Positions 1 through 10,463 are shown, numbered from the stretch's first letter. The stretch is 64,000 nt of DNA from Adiantum capillus-veneris (GCA_014529385.2 CM043965.1:59180933-59244932), one strand, 5' to 3'. A program made the numbers and translations. Notes: generated by a model from the letters alone, not told the origin.

Positions 1-158
1 AACCTACACAACCCGCACAATATCCCAAAGTGTGGTAGGGAATCACATGAAATCCCTGAAAAGGATATGTTTCCAAGACAAATTGAAGCATTTAATGTTG
101 ACTAAATGATGCAGAATGTGCAAGTCGATTTTATTATCTAAATATATGAAAAATATTG

Positions 159-300
159 TGGTGTGCACGGGATTAGGACCAAACTAGGCTTGCCTCTTGC
201 ATCCGAGAGCAGCTCCTTATATTAACTTGAGAGGTAGTTACAACCATAACATGTCCGACCACACTAGGTGGCCGGACTCTACCTGCACAACCACACACCA
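159..300. repeat. Left LTR of TRIM-like element
   Basis: This 142-bp repeat starts TGGTGTGCAC and ends ACACACCA. It matches 1811-1952 with only a few substitutions and no large gaps. Confidence 0.65.
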
Positions 301-1810
301 CACCTCCCCCCTTAGGGAGAAAAAGATGGACATCTTTTTAAAGTTTTGGGCTAAGAAAGGACTCGACACAAAGGGATCAACTCCAACGCCTCATCCGGGG
401 GGAGTGATCATACAACGGCTTCGGGACTAAGGGACTGAGCTTGGGGGCTAGACTCGTCATCATGCCGACATCTTCAAGGCATGGAACTCATACATCTGGC
501 TTGTGCAAACATTAGGTCGCTATCCCAATGAAATGGACAAGACAAGGAAGGACTAAGGTCTGGGGGCGATATTTTTGCGACATACATCCATCTCTATAAG
601 GGGTTTGGTGGGCTTGACTTGATGCTTAATTGAATGGGAAAAAAAACTCGGCTAGAAAGAGTGCGAAATTGAAGAAGAAAACTAGAACTTTGTAATAAAG
701 ACCAATTAACTGAAAGTGAGAAAGGAGAAAAATTGTTGTGATCTACATCTCTTGACTTCTCTCGTCGACAAGAAGCACCTTTGTAGTGCTGCTACAGCAA
801 CTCAATTTGCCAACAAGAAAACTTCCACCCTGAGAATATTGGAATGAGTACTTGATGTCGTTGTCGTTGACTGGTTGATACCTTGAATTGCAACATCATG
901 AAAAAGGCATTTTTTATGAAGCAATCATCGAAATCCAAGCACAATAAGAATTGCGATGTGGGAGCAAAAGAATGTTTTGCATGAAGCAAGCAAGACTGGT
1001 TGCGTGAATGCACAAGACCAAAGAAACAAGCACCTCTGCAATAATATTGCAGCAACTCTTGTTGCAGGGAAAGCATTTGGATGATGCTACCATCTGAATC
1101 GTCCTCACATGTTGGTATTGTTGTTGCAATAGGAACAGCTACAAGCTCAAGCTGATCATAGGGTTGTATAAGATTTGACTGCAGTTGGCAATGAAACGGA
1201 TGCCAGGTAATCTGCATAGCAATATGCAACGATGGCTGCATTTTAGAGGCTCTGCGGTAGGATCTCGTGCAACCGTGGAGGGGTCTGCATTGAGCCAGTT
1301 GTCCGACTTGGGGACAATCATGGGCTGATGGTCTACCTCCGAGAATCAACACAAAGTCCAGGGTCGGCTCATTCATGATGGGGCTACCTTGCAAGCTTTG
1401 GGCATTGTCATTGTGGGACGCCATGCCAGCAGTTAGAACTGTGCGCACTTGTGTGTTGGGAGCTATTGCAAAAATCACAAGGGCCGTGGGGGACGATTGA
1501 TGCAAGACTCAAGACCGAGATGATGAGGTTGGCCAATGGTCTTGACGAGACCTAGAAGGCAACTGATAGTAGGGATAGGTGCAATCGAGTTTGATTGAGC
1601 CCACCTCTTAGAACTGCGGACACCAAGATCATTCAGCAACACCAATCAGCTAAGCATTCGTGAGAAGATACGCATGGCAGGATTGGCGACAGCTGTAGAG
1701 TGCTAGTCCTAGTCAGGCGCTGAGGTGAATTCCATAGCTAGCCTATATCAAACAGGAACGCCATAGCTGCAGGAGAAGGAACAAAAGCCAAGAAGCAAGA
1801 ACTTTTTCCT

Positions 1811-1952
1811 TGGTGTGCACGGGATTAGGACCAAACTAGGTTTGCCTCTTGCATCAGAGAGCAGCTCCTTGTATTAACTTGAGAGGTAGTTACAACCATA
1901 ACATGTCCGACCACACTAGGTGGCCGGACTCTACCTGCACGACCACACACCA
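1811..1952. repeat. Right LTR of TRIM-like element
   Basis: This is the second copy of the 159-300 repeat. It differs at scattered positions, such as CATCAGAG against CATCCGAG and TTGTATT against TTATATT, which suggests a moderately recent insertion. Confidence 0.65.
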
Positions 1953-2320
1953 CAATATCTTCCTACGCACATTTGCAATGCTAGCAGATCTAATCTCCAA
2001 GTCCAAGCTTGAGAGCACATGTCCATATATTTTTGTGAAGAATAAGCTACAATAGAGCATATTTTTCAAGACAAGAGGTTTAGCCCATATCATTGTAAAT
2101 CTCCAGTACCATTGCTTGGTATCTTTATAGAGACCCCACATTTTAGTTGATTATAAATGTAGAGAAATTGCAATAGGCTAGTGGAGCAGAGGGATTTTAT
2201 TGAGAGGACGCCAACATATCCACTACAATTGTCTTAAGTCTAGGGCTCCCTCACACCCAACCTTCCAACTGTGACCTTTAGGAAAAAGTGAAATACGATT
2301 GTAGAGGATGGTGGTGCCAT

Positions 2321-2358
2321 TGATTGAGAGGCCAAAAAAATGATTGAGAGGCCAAAAA
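2321..2358. repeat. 20-bp tandem duplication
   Basis: The unit TGATTGAGAGGCCAAAAA occurs twice head to tail, at 2321 and 2341. It lies at the 3' edge of the LINE remnant. Confidence 0.8.
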
Positions 2359-3640
2359 TAGCTGTGAGCTTATTTTCTAAGTGTAATTCACTTCTTCTTT
2401 TGTGCCACATATCCTACCAAATCTTGATACCCTCCTTAAAGAGCTTGTGAGCTTTACAAACATCTTGACAATCAAGAGAAATATTTAGTGCAGACCACCA
2501 CATGCAGTCAAATTTAATGTTATCCCAATGGGATTTATCATGCATACATAAAATGAGGCAGGTTTTGTATTGCCTGTCACATTCCTTTTAACTAAATCCA
2601 AGCCTTTGCATTTAATGGGAAGGGAAGAGTCAAAGAATACAAGATCATTCCAAAACATGGCTAGGACAAAAGAATATTGTTTGATATTCCTATGTATGAG
2701 CTGGACCCAATCACTGTGGAGAAGAAAAGATCTCACGAACCATTTTACTAGGAGCTATTGTTGAGCTGTCAATGATACCCAAACCACCTTGATCTTTAGG
2801 GAGGGTACACAATTCCCATCTAACTTTTTCCATGCCTTTTTTAAAAGGGTCATCCTTCCATAAGAAGTTCCTACAAATCTTCTGTACTTGTTGGAGGGCA
2901 GTTGGCATTTTGTAAGAGGGTTAGAATACCCAAGATCCACCCCGGGCCTATAACGATATTAAATGATTAAATCCCATTTTCCTCCTTTGTCAAAGTCTTT
3001 CTTTGCAGAAAGAAAATCTCGGTTAGTATATTTTTTGCATGCTCAATGCCCTCCGATATGCAATGATAGCATCCAAACTAAACCTACCTTTAATGAAGCA
3101 TTATTGTTCCTTGCTAATCCAAACGTGCTGGTAAAATTGAAGCCTAATAATTACTTTACCCAGAATTTTGTATGCGCATAGCAACAAGGTGATAGGATGC
3201 TAATTGCTGATTATCGATTTTATACCCTGGAAGGAACTTGGGCACAAGTGTGTCAATGACGATATGGAAGAACTTGGTTGGGAGCCCATCATAGCCGCAG
3301 CTCTTTCCTTTTTTCATAGATTTAATAGCTTCTTTAATCTCTGACACGGAAGAGGGGAAGTATAGCTGTTGGGCAAGGGAAATGGGGAACACCGCAAAAT
3401 TTCTTCCTCGACGAGTACTTTGGCTGTGGAACTTGATGGCAAGGCTACATGATCGAAGGCCAAGTTTGCCAGAGCAAAGGAGCATTCCCCATTGTTTGTG
3501 AGAAGCATGGGACAATACCTTTGGCTTTAGACGTCTGAGAAGCTAGCACATCTTTGGAGTAGGCCTTTCCACCTTTGGTAGCCACCAGATTTCGAAACAC
3601 CACTTTGGATGTATACTTTGTGAAATGAAGCATGTCCCAG
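2330..3640 (-). pseudogene. L1-type LINE ORF2 remnant
   Basis: Reading the minus strand in several frames gives pieces of a plant L1-like ORF2 in the correct order. At about 3250-3350 there is the start of the reverse transcriptase domain, with the motif pattern EIKEAI-(x)-KGKSCGYDGLP. At 2755-2910 the C-terminal segment ICRNFLWKD ... GGLGI appears, as is usual upstream of the zf-RVT region. At 2380-2740 a zf-RVT-like segment follows, with FWNDLVFFD and IKIWWDMW. The catalytic palm carrying the YxDD box is missing between about 3250 and 2940, and frames are broken by stops, so this is a dead, internally deleted copy. No poly-A tail or target duplication could be fixed. Confidence 0.6.
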
Positions 3641-4498
3641 TATCTAGGTTAATCTTTATTATACTCAGTTCTTTACAAGATGCCTCGGACCGCAGTATCT
3701 CCTTCCAAGGAGTACCTCACCATCCTTCCCACCATTTTAAAAAGATGAAAACAGATTCAAACTTGGAACTCGACTACACTCATAACTTGGTTTTCCTAAC
3801 CACTCCAACCATCACATCGAACTGCAGAGAATTGCAATCCTCAACATTAAGAAAGGATTGCCCAAATCCATTTCAACAAGGCTTTGAGGGTGCCACAAAA
3901 GATGTCACTAGGATGAACAAACAAAGAAATTGGACACCTTAGCGCATTCAAATGAGATGCATAACTTCGACACCCTCTCCTTCAATGAGAACTTTTGAAG
4001 AGCAGTATTGAAGGCAGTGGTGAATTTACAATAGTGAATTAGACACCCTTTCCAAGGTTTCAGAAGGAAGGCAGTATTGGATTAACAATGCTACATCGAC
4101 CACTCTTCTGACCAGTTTCTCGACTTTTGAATGCTTCATAGTACACACATTAAGAGCCCCCAAAATCACCCGCGTTGCTGTAAACAAGCCCAAATGAAAG
4201 ACATTTCAGTTGCAAAAGACACCCAGGGGCACTAGGCATGATTTTTATGCATAAGTTAAAAATGAGTCTCCCAAAGAGACTGGAACAGCGATGCTTGAGA
4301 CTTTCAAATGAGAGAAAAAACAATATCAAGGATGGGAGAGGAAGCGGGTATAAATGACATCCAAGTCATTGAACCATTCTCGACGACACGGCAATGGTGC
4401 AAGACTCGCACTCTTGCAAGCAGTGCCTCGAAACGCCTGAAAACACCTGAAAGAAGATAGCAAGCAAAAGGACAGCCAAATTGAATAAGCAATGAGAG

Positions 4499-4574
4499 AA
4501 AGAAGAAGAAGAAGAAGAAGAGGGGTTTTGAGTGTGGGTGTGGTGTGGGTGCGTTGGGGGAAGGGGAAGGGGAA

Positions 4575-4613
<39 letters not shown>
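4499..4613. repeat. AGA / GGGGAA / poly-G low-complexity tract
   Basis: An (AGA)n run at about 4499-4520 is followed by GT-rich sequence, GGGGAA repeats, and an unbroken run of 39 G at 4575-4613. It lies about 0.8 kb past the 3' end of the RTF2 gene. Long reading frames here that encode poly-proline or poly-serine are artefacts of the repeat. A run this long is prone to length error in assembly. Confidence 0.85.
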
Positions 4614-4618
<5 letters not shown>

Positions 4619-5403
4619 TTGATCCTCATAAGTACTACCAGGTAGAGCAATCAATCATCTATTCCTAGGATGAGCCAACCGACAACACAATTGCAACATG
4701 CTTAATAGAGAATTCCGAGAAGCTTCTCCTGACATTCAAATACAAATCCACAAAAAAAACTTCATAATTACAAAGCATGCTACATAGAACCTTCTAAAGG
4801 CATTAGAGCTGCCCCGCTTGGACCAAAAAAAAAACAATAATCGATTCATTGTTTCCATGTTGCCATGACGGAACACATTCCAGAACAAGGGAAGGGAGCA
4901 GGACATTCCCACAAAAGGAAACGTGGCAGGCACATCCCCATTCAGCAACAGCAGCTCCTCTTTCAAACCACACCCATAGGAAATAAGGGAACCCATCAAG
5001 AAAACAATTCCATCAAACAAACAAAAGCAAACAAATCAGCTCCTTAATTCATTGCAGATGACTACGGTCTGCATGAAAGCCATCAGAATGCACTCGTATA
5101 TTGATATCAAGGAGCGATACGCTCTCAAAGCCACTGCGCAAAATACTTTGGCATCATCATTTGGCAAGCAGAACCTTTGCGGCCACAAATATTAACACAT
5201 TCAAACTATGAGAACGATGTAGATCATTGACGAAAGCAAGCTGTAAGAGCTTCCGTCAAAAGTTTCTCCTTCAACAAACTTACAGACAGACTTTTTTCCA
5301 GCAACTAAGACCAGAAGGACAAGACAATGTAGTAAATGTTGCATTACTGCAGATGGTACTGTTCTCTCACAATATACACAATTTTTTCAACTATCCTGCA
5401 CAG
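4614..5403. other. 3' flank of RTF2, no gene seen
   Basis: No coding sequence is convincing here. The part nearest 5404 should contain the RTF2 3' untranslated region on the minus strand. No clear canonical AATAAA was found, and there is no poly-T tract on the plus strand that would mark a retrocopy poly-A tail. Confidence 0.5.
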
Positions 5404-6549
5404 TTAATTTCTTCCCAATGGCAAGGCCCTGCACATATACGTCTCCCTCAACTTGGTTTTGCTGGAGGATGAGAAGATTGAAGCATATACTTCCTTTGTT
5501 GCATTGGGAGGTAATATATCCACAGCCTTGAACTTCTTCGATGGCTGCAATACTTTCGAATCCTTGGATTTTTCTGCAACCGCTTGTACCTTATCTGTCT
5601 TTGGCAGCTTCCTCTTGGCACCATTAGTTCCTACTTTCTCCTGCTCAACAGTGGCACCCTCTTCATCAATCCCCTTCTGCGCCGATGCATGTAACCTTTC
5701 GTGCATGCCATTCATCGATGCAACCAAAATTGCTTCCTTCAATCCATTTCTTGATTTCTTCTCTTTCTTCTTCAAAGCCTCCTCCTCCATTTTGTGCTTT
5801 AATTCAAGCACTTCCTCTTCAGTCCCATTTATGACAAGCTTGTCGGGCTCCGCATAAGGAGTATAGCAAACCAAGCATGAGGAAGACTGCACCTCCTTCA
5901 AAGCCTTGGCACTCAGAACGTGCCCACAAGCGCGAAGGACATAAAATTTGCACCTTCCATTAAGTTCTTGGCCACTGACAGGACATTGAAACTTGGTGTG
6001 TGATTTCTCATCATGAGCATCAATGCCTGGGACAGAGCTAAGATGAATAGGAACCATGTCCTTCAGGCCCTTGATATGCTTAAGCTCTTTGGGCAGGCTT
6101 TTGCTAAGCAAGGCAGCAACAAGGGCTTCTTTATTGTACATGTTACCAAGAAGATCAACAACACACGGGGGTTTGAGGGCTTCTGAGGAGAGGGTGCAAC
6201 GAGACCACTTAGCAAGGCGTGCTTCATTAGGGTCAACCTTATCAGGCTTCTTTGTAGCATACATATTGAGGTAGCAATCGCGTGATTCAGCCCCGGTTGC
6301 ACCTCCATCACCCCCTCCGCCAAGAACCCTAACCCTAAGATGCAGAGTGCTGAGATTTGTGATTCCTTGAGAGGCGATGGTGCTGGCATCTTGGAGGGGC
6401 TTCCCGAGAAAGGTAAAGTAAGAGTACCTGCGCATGAAGGCCTCAGGAGACGCTTGCAGAAGGGCCCATTTGAGGTCACCTAGAGTAGCGTCCGGTTGAA
6501 CGCGGGCGGAAACCGTGCCTTCCCCGCACAGATCTACAAAGACCTGCAT
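5404..6549 (-). CDS. RTF2: Replication termination factor 2 family protein with N-terminal ubiquitin-like domain
   Basis: This is a 381-residue protein in one uninterrupted exon. The start at 6549 (MQVFVDLCGE) is chosen because it begins a ubiquitin fold; an upstream in-frame ATG at 6624 would only add 25 unrelated residues. Residues 1-76 form the ubiquitin-like domain, ending LHLRVRVLGGGG, reminiscent of the ubiquitin tail. Residues about 95-245 are the Rtf2 domain, with TKKPDKVD, a YNKEALV segment, HIKGLKD, and a C2HC2-type RING-like set (CPVSG, C200, CGH at 208-210, CLVC at 225-228). Residues 250-345 are charged and low in complexity. The conserved C-terminus RETYMCRALPLGRN is intact. Plant RTF2 proteins carry such an N-terminal extension; family roles are in replication-fork stability and, in Arabidopsis, pre-mRNA splicing, in the nucleus. 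The absence of introns leaves a retrogene possible, but the reading frame is open. Confidence 0.93.
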   Translation of the reverse strand: MQVFVDLCGEGTVSARVQPDATLGDLKWALLQASPEAFMRRYSYFTFLGKPLQDASTIASQGITNLSTLHLRVRVLGGGGDGGATGAESRDCYLNMYATKKPDKVDPNEARLAKWSRCTLSSEALKPPCVVDLLGNMYNKEALVAALLSKSLPKELKHIKGLKDMVPIHLSSVPGIDAHDEKSHTKFQCPVSGQELNGRCKFYVLRACGHVLSAKALKEVQSSSCLVCYTPYAEPDKLVINGTEEEVLELKHKMEEEALKKKEKKSRNGLKEAILVASMNGMHERLHASAQKGIDEEGATVEQEKVGTNGAKRKLPKTDKVQAVAEKSKDSKVLQPSKKFKAVDILPPNATKEVYASIFSSSSKTKLRETYMCRALPLGRN

Positions 6550-6709
6550 TTCTGCACAGAGCGCGTGCGAGAAACGAAGGGGATGTTGGAGAAGCGCGAC
6601 AGTGTAGAACGAAAGTAGGAACACCTAACCTGTTATATCCACCTCATCTTCTAACGTCGGTTAAAATTTGTATAACGTGCGAGTTCAATCCCCCTGGCAT
6701 GCTGACTCG

Positions 6710-7077
6710 TGTATAAAAGTAGTCTCGAGACATCACATTGAGGGGGGAAATTTTCAAAACTTGAGAAATCTACTACCTACCCACTTCTTGTGTAAGCCAC
6801 TAAAGTAATACTTGATAGGGGGAATCGATAGATATCATCAGACACAACTCTTAAAGCACGTATTATTTACACCCATCAAGATCTACGTCGAACATTTCAC
6901 AAAGAAGTAATCTCATGTACAAGAGCAGTCTCGAGACATCACATTAAGGGGGGAATTTTTCAAAACTTGAAAAACCTACAACTTACCCACTTCTTGTGTA
7001 TGCCACTAAAGTGATACTTGATAGGCGGGATTGATAGATATCATCGGACAACTCTTAAAGCTCGTATTATTTACACC
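6710..7077. repeat. Direct repeat pair, about 163 bp, spaced 205 bp
   Basis: The segments 6710-6872 and 6915-7077 are about 88% identical. Each contains GTCTCGAGACATCACATT, a G-rich run of six or seven, and CGTATTATTTACACC at its end. The run AGGGGGGAA resembles a polypurine tract followed by a terminus, so these may be tandem ends of an old LTR element, but no partner LTR was found. They lie just upstream (5') of the RTF2 gene. Confidence 0.75.
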
Positions 7078-7676
7078 ACAAAGTAAAGTAGGAAGATTTT
7101 AAGTAGTTAGTTGCATGAGCATGCATACAAGCTAGAAGCTCCTATAAAGATATGTAAAGAAGCTTTTTTTTTAAATAGAGAGATATTTTTAAGGCTATCG
7201 ATTTCCTCTACTCTGTCTCGCTTGTTTGCTCTTTCCCTAACTTGACCTAACCATCCACAAATTTGTCCCCAATATGCAATGTAGATCAGCAAGAAGGTGC
7301 ATAAATGGATGTTCAACCATAAGATAATTAAGGTGCTTTACACACTACACCTACTACCCACCATTCAACTTCGTACACCAATCATATGTAGATAGTGTTG
7401 AAATAGACAATTAGGTGCATACACTCTCCCATTTAAAGGTATCCGCCATTTCCTTGTTGGCAATAGCTACGCAAGCTCCAAACGCAAGGATAATTTGGAC
7501 GAGGGGTTTAAGCTACCCAAATATGGCATTGCCTTTGCCATATCCTTCCCATCATAACATAACAATGACCCTAGCATAGTCACAAAATAGATTCCTCTAA
7601 GCAATTTGTTAACATTCTTGTCATTTCAATGATGTTGTAAGAAATAAAGGCTTTTGCGAGAAATAGTTTGTTTTAA

Positions 7677-8182
7677 GCTTGTGTCTCATACAAAATTGCA
7701 TTACTGCGTAAAGAGCTGGAGTCAAAGATTATGCATGAGGAAGATGATATGGACACTTTCCTTGTTGGTGTCAAGGATATCAATGAGCAACTTATTTCTG
7801 CACGCGAAGTCATTTCTAATAGTTCCCTTGTGCAGACTGTTCTTGATGCTTTGCCAAATTCTTACCAGACTTTTGCTAGTACTTGGAGACTTATGACCCA
7901 AGGAAATCCAGAAGTTGTCAAGTTTGATGCATTATGTACATTGATGTTGCAAGAGTCACTTTCCAGAAAAAATAGGACTAGACAGCGTGCATTTGAGCAT
8001 GCCTTTATTGTTGCTCAAAGAAAAGGTGGTAACAGCAATGTAGCCACTTCTCATGGTTCTTCTATGAGTGGTAAATTACATGTTCCTAATGCTTCTGCTC
8101 TGGCAGCAACTCGTCTGGGAATTGTGGTGAAAAGGGAAAAAATAATATGTGTTGCCATTATTGTAAAGCTAAAACCACAAGG
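7677..8182 (+). pseudogene. copia gag, N-terminal part missing
   Basis: The frame shows a copia capsid-type segment (MHEEDDMDTFLVGVKDINEQ, then LDALPNSYQTF) of the UBN2/gag family. A frameshift near 8110-8140 precedes the first half of a zinc knuckle (CHYC at about 8150). The second half lies beyond the Mutator-like insertion, near 10066-10085. The capsid N-terminus is absent. Confidence 0.8.
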
Positions 8183-8300
8183 GATCACTTGGTTACCAAT
8201 GCCATTTTTTCAACGTCGATGGCGGGCGTCGGTATAAGCATTGATAAATATGGAGGGAGACATTGCTCAATTCAAAATTCAAATTTTAAACTCCGTCCCA

Positions 8301-8480
8301 TATACCGACATGTATACCAACGTTCATACCAATGCCTATATCGATGCCAATACCAATGCATATACCGATGCTCATATCTAAACCTATACCCCAACGCATT
8401 TTTTTATCGACGCATGTACCGTTGTGTATACCGACATCTGTATCAGCACCTATTTAGACATCTGTATCTACGACATGCTG
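8301..8480. repeat. Left 12-bp tandem array
   Basis: About 15 degenerate units with consensus near CGATGCATATAC run head to tail. On the reverse strand they read GTATAxGCATCG, matching the right array. The array starts about 110 bp from the element end, with a single reverse-orientation unit (GTCGGTATAAGC) at 8228-8239. Confidence 0.8.
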
Positions 8481-8670
8481 CTTTACAATACCCGAGAGCT
8501 CATTTTTTGTGTTTTCTCTCTTCTCCACACCGCGGCCGCACTTCCATAGCTCCTCCCCATCTCCTCCTCCCTCCTTGCAGACCTTCATGGAGTTGCCTCT
8601 TCCAACTTCTCATCTATGCTTCCACACATTTCTACACAAAGAAGGTACATTTTTTGTTGTATTTGTATGA

Positions 8671-8970
8671 AAAAATTTGTGTTTGGATGTGTGGATAACA
8701 AAATGCTTATGCTTTTTTTTTGCAGGTATTTGCTTGACCCTTCGTACTTATCGCACACTCACATTCTTTAAATGTAAGTGCTCCTTCTTTTTATTTCATG
8801 CACACACACATACACATAAATATTTGTGTTTCTATGTGTGGGTAAAAATGTTTATGCTTTGTTTTTGTAGGTATTTGCTTGACTCTTCGTGCTTCCTACA
8901 CACTCACATTCGTTAAATGTGAGTGCTTCTTCTTTTTCTTTCATACACACACACATAAGCACACACATAT
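8671..8970 (+). repeat. Tandem duplication containing a 48-nt exon-like cassette
   Basis: Two copies about 145 bp apart each contain a pyrimidine-rich tract ending TGCAG or TGTAG, then exactly 48 nt (8726-8773 and 8871-8918), then GTAAGT or GTGAGT. These are textbook acceptor and donor sites. The 48-nt segments are open in the same phase and would encode similar peptides (ICLTLR...TLTFxK). Whether they are transcribed is unknown. Confidence 0.65.
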
Positions 8971-9009
8971 GCATAAATATACACACATAATTACACATAC
9001 ACATAATCA

Positions 9010-9540
9010 CTATTTATGATTATGATTAATCTTATGATGCACATAATGAGAATGTTTATGGTTCTAACAATACCTTTATTGTTATCCTTATGCTTATGAT
9101 AATGCTTATGGTTATGGTTTATTTTTTGCTATGTCATAAAAATGGTTATTGTTTATTTTTTATTATGCTAGCAACAATAATTATGGTTTTGATATCTCTT
9201 TTATGGTTATGGTTATGTTTATGCTTATGATAGTGGCAACGGTTATGGTGTTAACAACGGTTTTGGATATGGTATTTATATGGTTATGTCAGTGGCAATG
9301 GTTATGGTTTTGACACCCTTTTATGGTCATGCTTATGCTTATGTTTATGGTTATGATAGTGGCAATGGTCATGATTTTGTTTATGATTATGTCATTGGCA
9401 TTGGTTAAGGTTATTTGTTGTTTATGGTGAAGGTAATCATTATGTTTAAATTCAAGGTTATGTTTTTTCTTATGATTATCATTATGGTTATACTATGACA
9501 ATGGTAATAATTATGGTTATCATGGTTTTGATTATTGCAA
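9010..9540. repeat. TTATGG-rich low-complexity tract
   Basis: About 500 bp is dominated by irregular TTATGG, TTATG and GGTTATG units with no open frame of interest. It forms the centre of the Mutator-like element. Confidence 0.8.
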
Positions 9541-9732
9541 TTTCTAGTTTCGTATTTATGGTCGTTTGCTTAACACTTCTTTATTTTTTTATGTTGCACT
9601 ATCAATCTATCTTAATGCAAAGTGCGACTACATTTGCCTTCTTCTTTTGGGTAGAGAGGTTGTGCCTTTGTTACTGAAGCACATGTAGCAACAAATGGCA
9701 CTACTCTTTGCTCAAAAGAAATTGCAGGTGCA

Positions 9733-9977
9733 GACGTCGGTATGTGCGTCTGTACAGGCGTCTGTATAGGTGTCTCTATCGATGTCGGTATAGACGTATG
9801 TACAGGCACCTATACAGGCATCGATATAGACGTCTGTATAGGCGCCTGTACAGGCGTCGATATAAGTGTCTGTATAACCTTTTGTATGAGCGTCGGTATA
9901 GGCGTTGATATGAGCGTCGATATAGAAAGTGATTATACCAATGTGTATACCGACGATACCAGTCCGACGCGTATAGG
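9733..9977. repeat. Right 12-bp tandem array
   Basis: Sixteen contiguous units with consensus near GGCGTCTGTATA span 9733-9926, followed at about 9933-9977 by a few units in the opposite orientation. The period of 12 keeps all frames open, which produces spurious Arg/Tyr-rich and Ile/Asp/Cys-rich reading frames. Confidence 0.85.
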
Positions 9978-10065
9978 AATGCTTATTTCGATGCATTTTA
10001 AGTTTAGACAACATTTCTTTGCATCGGTACAAACGTCGATTTTTGCGCGACGTAATGATCACTTG

Positions 10066-10463
10066 ATCAAGCAGTGTCCTAAGTTGAAGACCTAAGAGGC
10101 TAAGAAGAAAGAGGCTAGTTCCACTACAAATGCTGGTTTCACTACAAATGCAGCTATTGTTGAGTCTTTTGTAAGAGAAGACAGTGATGTTGATGTTGAC
10201 GCGGAATGGGATTTTAGTGCAGAGTGCACTTATGATCCTTCTGTCCATGATGCATGCATGTCAACTGTTGCAGATTCACATGTGTGGTATTTTGATAGTG
10301 GTGCTATAAAGCACATTACCTCACACCGTGATTTGTTTACTTCTCTTGAGTGTGTCCCTCATGGGAATTCATTCACTTGTGCCAACAAAATGCCTCTTAT
10401 CCCGTTCAAGGAGTTGGAAATATTGTGCTTACTGCTACAAATGGCAGTTCTTTCACACTTGTT
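10066..10463 (+). pseudogene. copia gag C-terminus and protease N-terminus
   Basis: This resumes directly after the Mutator-like insertion with the second half of the zinc knuckle (HLIKQC). A TAA stop follows at about 10093-10095. The protease active-site region is WYFDSGAIKHIT at about 10285-10320, with the catalytic DSG intact. The frame then runs into the next insertion at 10469. Confidence 0.8.

Larger units (their letters stand above)
157..1954. mobile_element. TRIM-like small LTR element
   Basis: Two direct repeats of about 142 bp (159-300 and 1811-1952, roughly 95% identical by eye) bound 1.5 kb that contains no recognisable retroelement protein. Each repeat begins TGGTGTG and ends CACACCA, so the LTR termini are themselves inverted repeats of the TG...CA type. 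The outer edges are flanked by ATAT on both sides (153-156 and 1955-1958), which is too simple to prove a target duplication. A purine-rich tract (AGGAGAAGGAAC, about 1771-1782) lies some 30 bp before the right repeat. The size and lack of coding sequence fit a terminal-repeat retrotransposon in miniature. The stretch at 540-720 (TATA-like CTCTATAAGG, then AATAAAG) looks like regulatory LTR debris and could mean a nested remnant. Orientation is not settled. Confidence 0.6.
8192..10056. mobile_element. Mutator-like non-autonomous element with mirrored 12-bp arrays
   Basis: The 9-bp sequence GATCACTTG is repeated exactly at 8183-8191 and 10057-10065, and it interrupts the gag zinc knuckle of the copia element. 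Nine-base duplications are typical of Mutator-like elements. No transposase is seen. Near both ends sit tandem arrays of a 12-bp unit in opposite orientations (8301-8480 and 9733-9977). The terminal inverted repeats themselves are poorly conserved; both ends carry TCGACGTT-like or TCGATGG-like stretches within the first 35 bp. The interior contains a duplicated exon-like cassette and a (TTATGG)-rich tract. The alternative is another superfamily with 9-bp duplications. Confidence 0.65.

Noticed and set aside
792-1505. 237-codon minus-strand open frame inside the TRIM-like element
   Set aside because: No domain, composition or motif supports a protein, and TRIM interiors are normally noncoding. 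I treat it as a chance frame.
4575-4613. Telomere-like sequence
   Set aside because: The run is pure G after GGGGAA units and does not contain TTTAGGG repeats.
4304-4654. Poly-proline and poly-serine frames
   Set aside because: They are produced by the poly-G and AGA repeats read on the other strand.
8301-9977. CRISPR-like array
   Set aside because: Units are contiguous 12-mers without spacers, in a plant genome.
9708-10248. Arg/Tyr-rich and Thr/Asp-rich repeat proteins on both strands
   Set aside because: A 12-bp tandem unit keeps every frame open and gives four-residue repeats; this is an artefact of the array.
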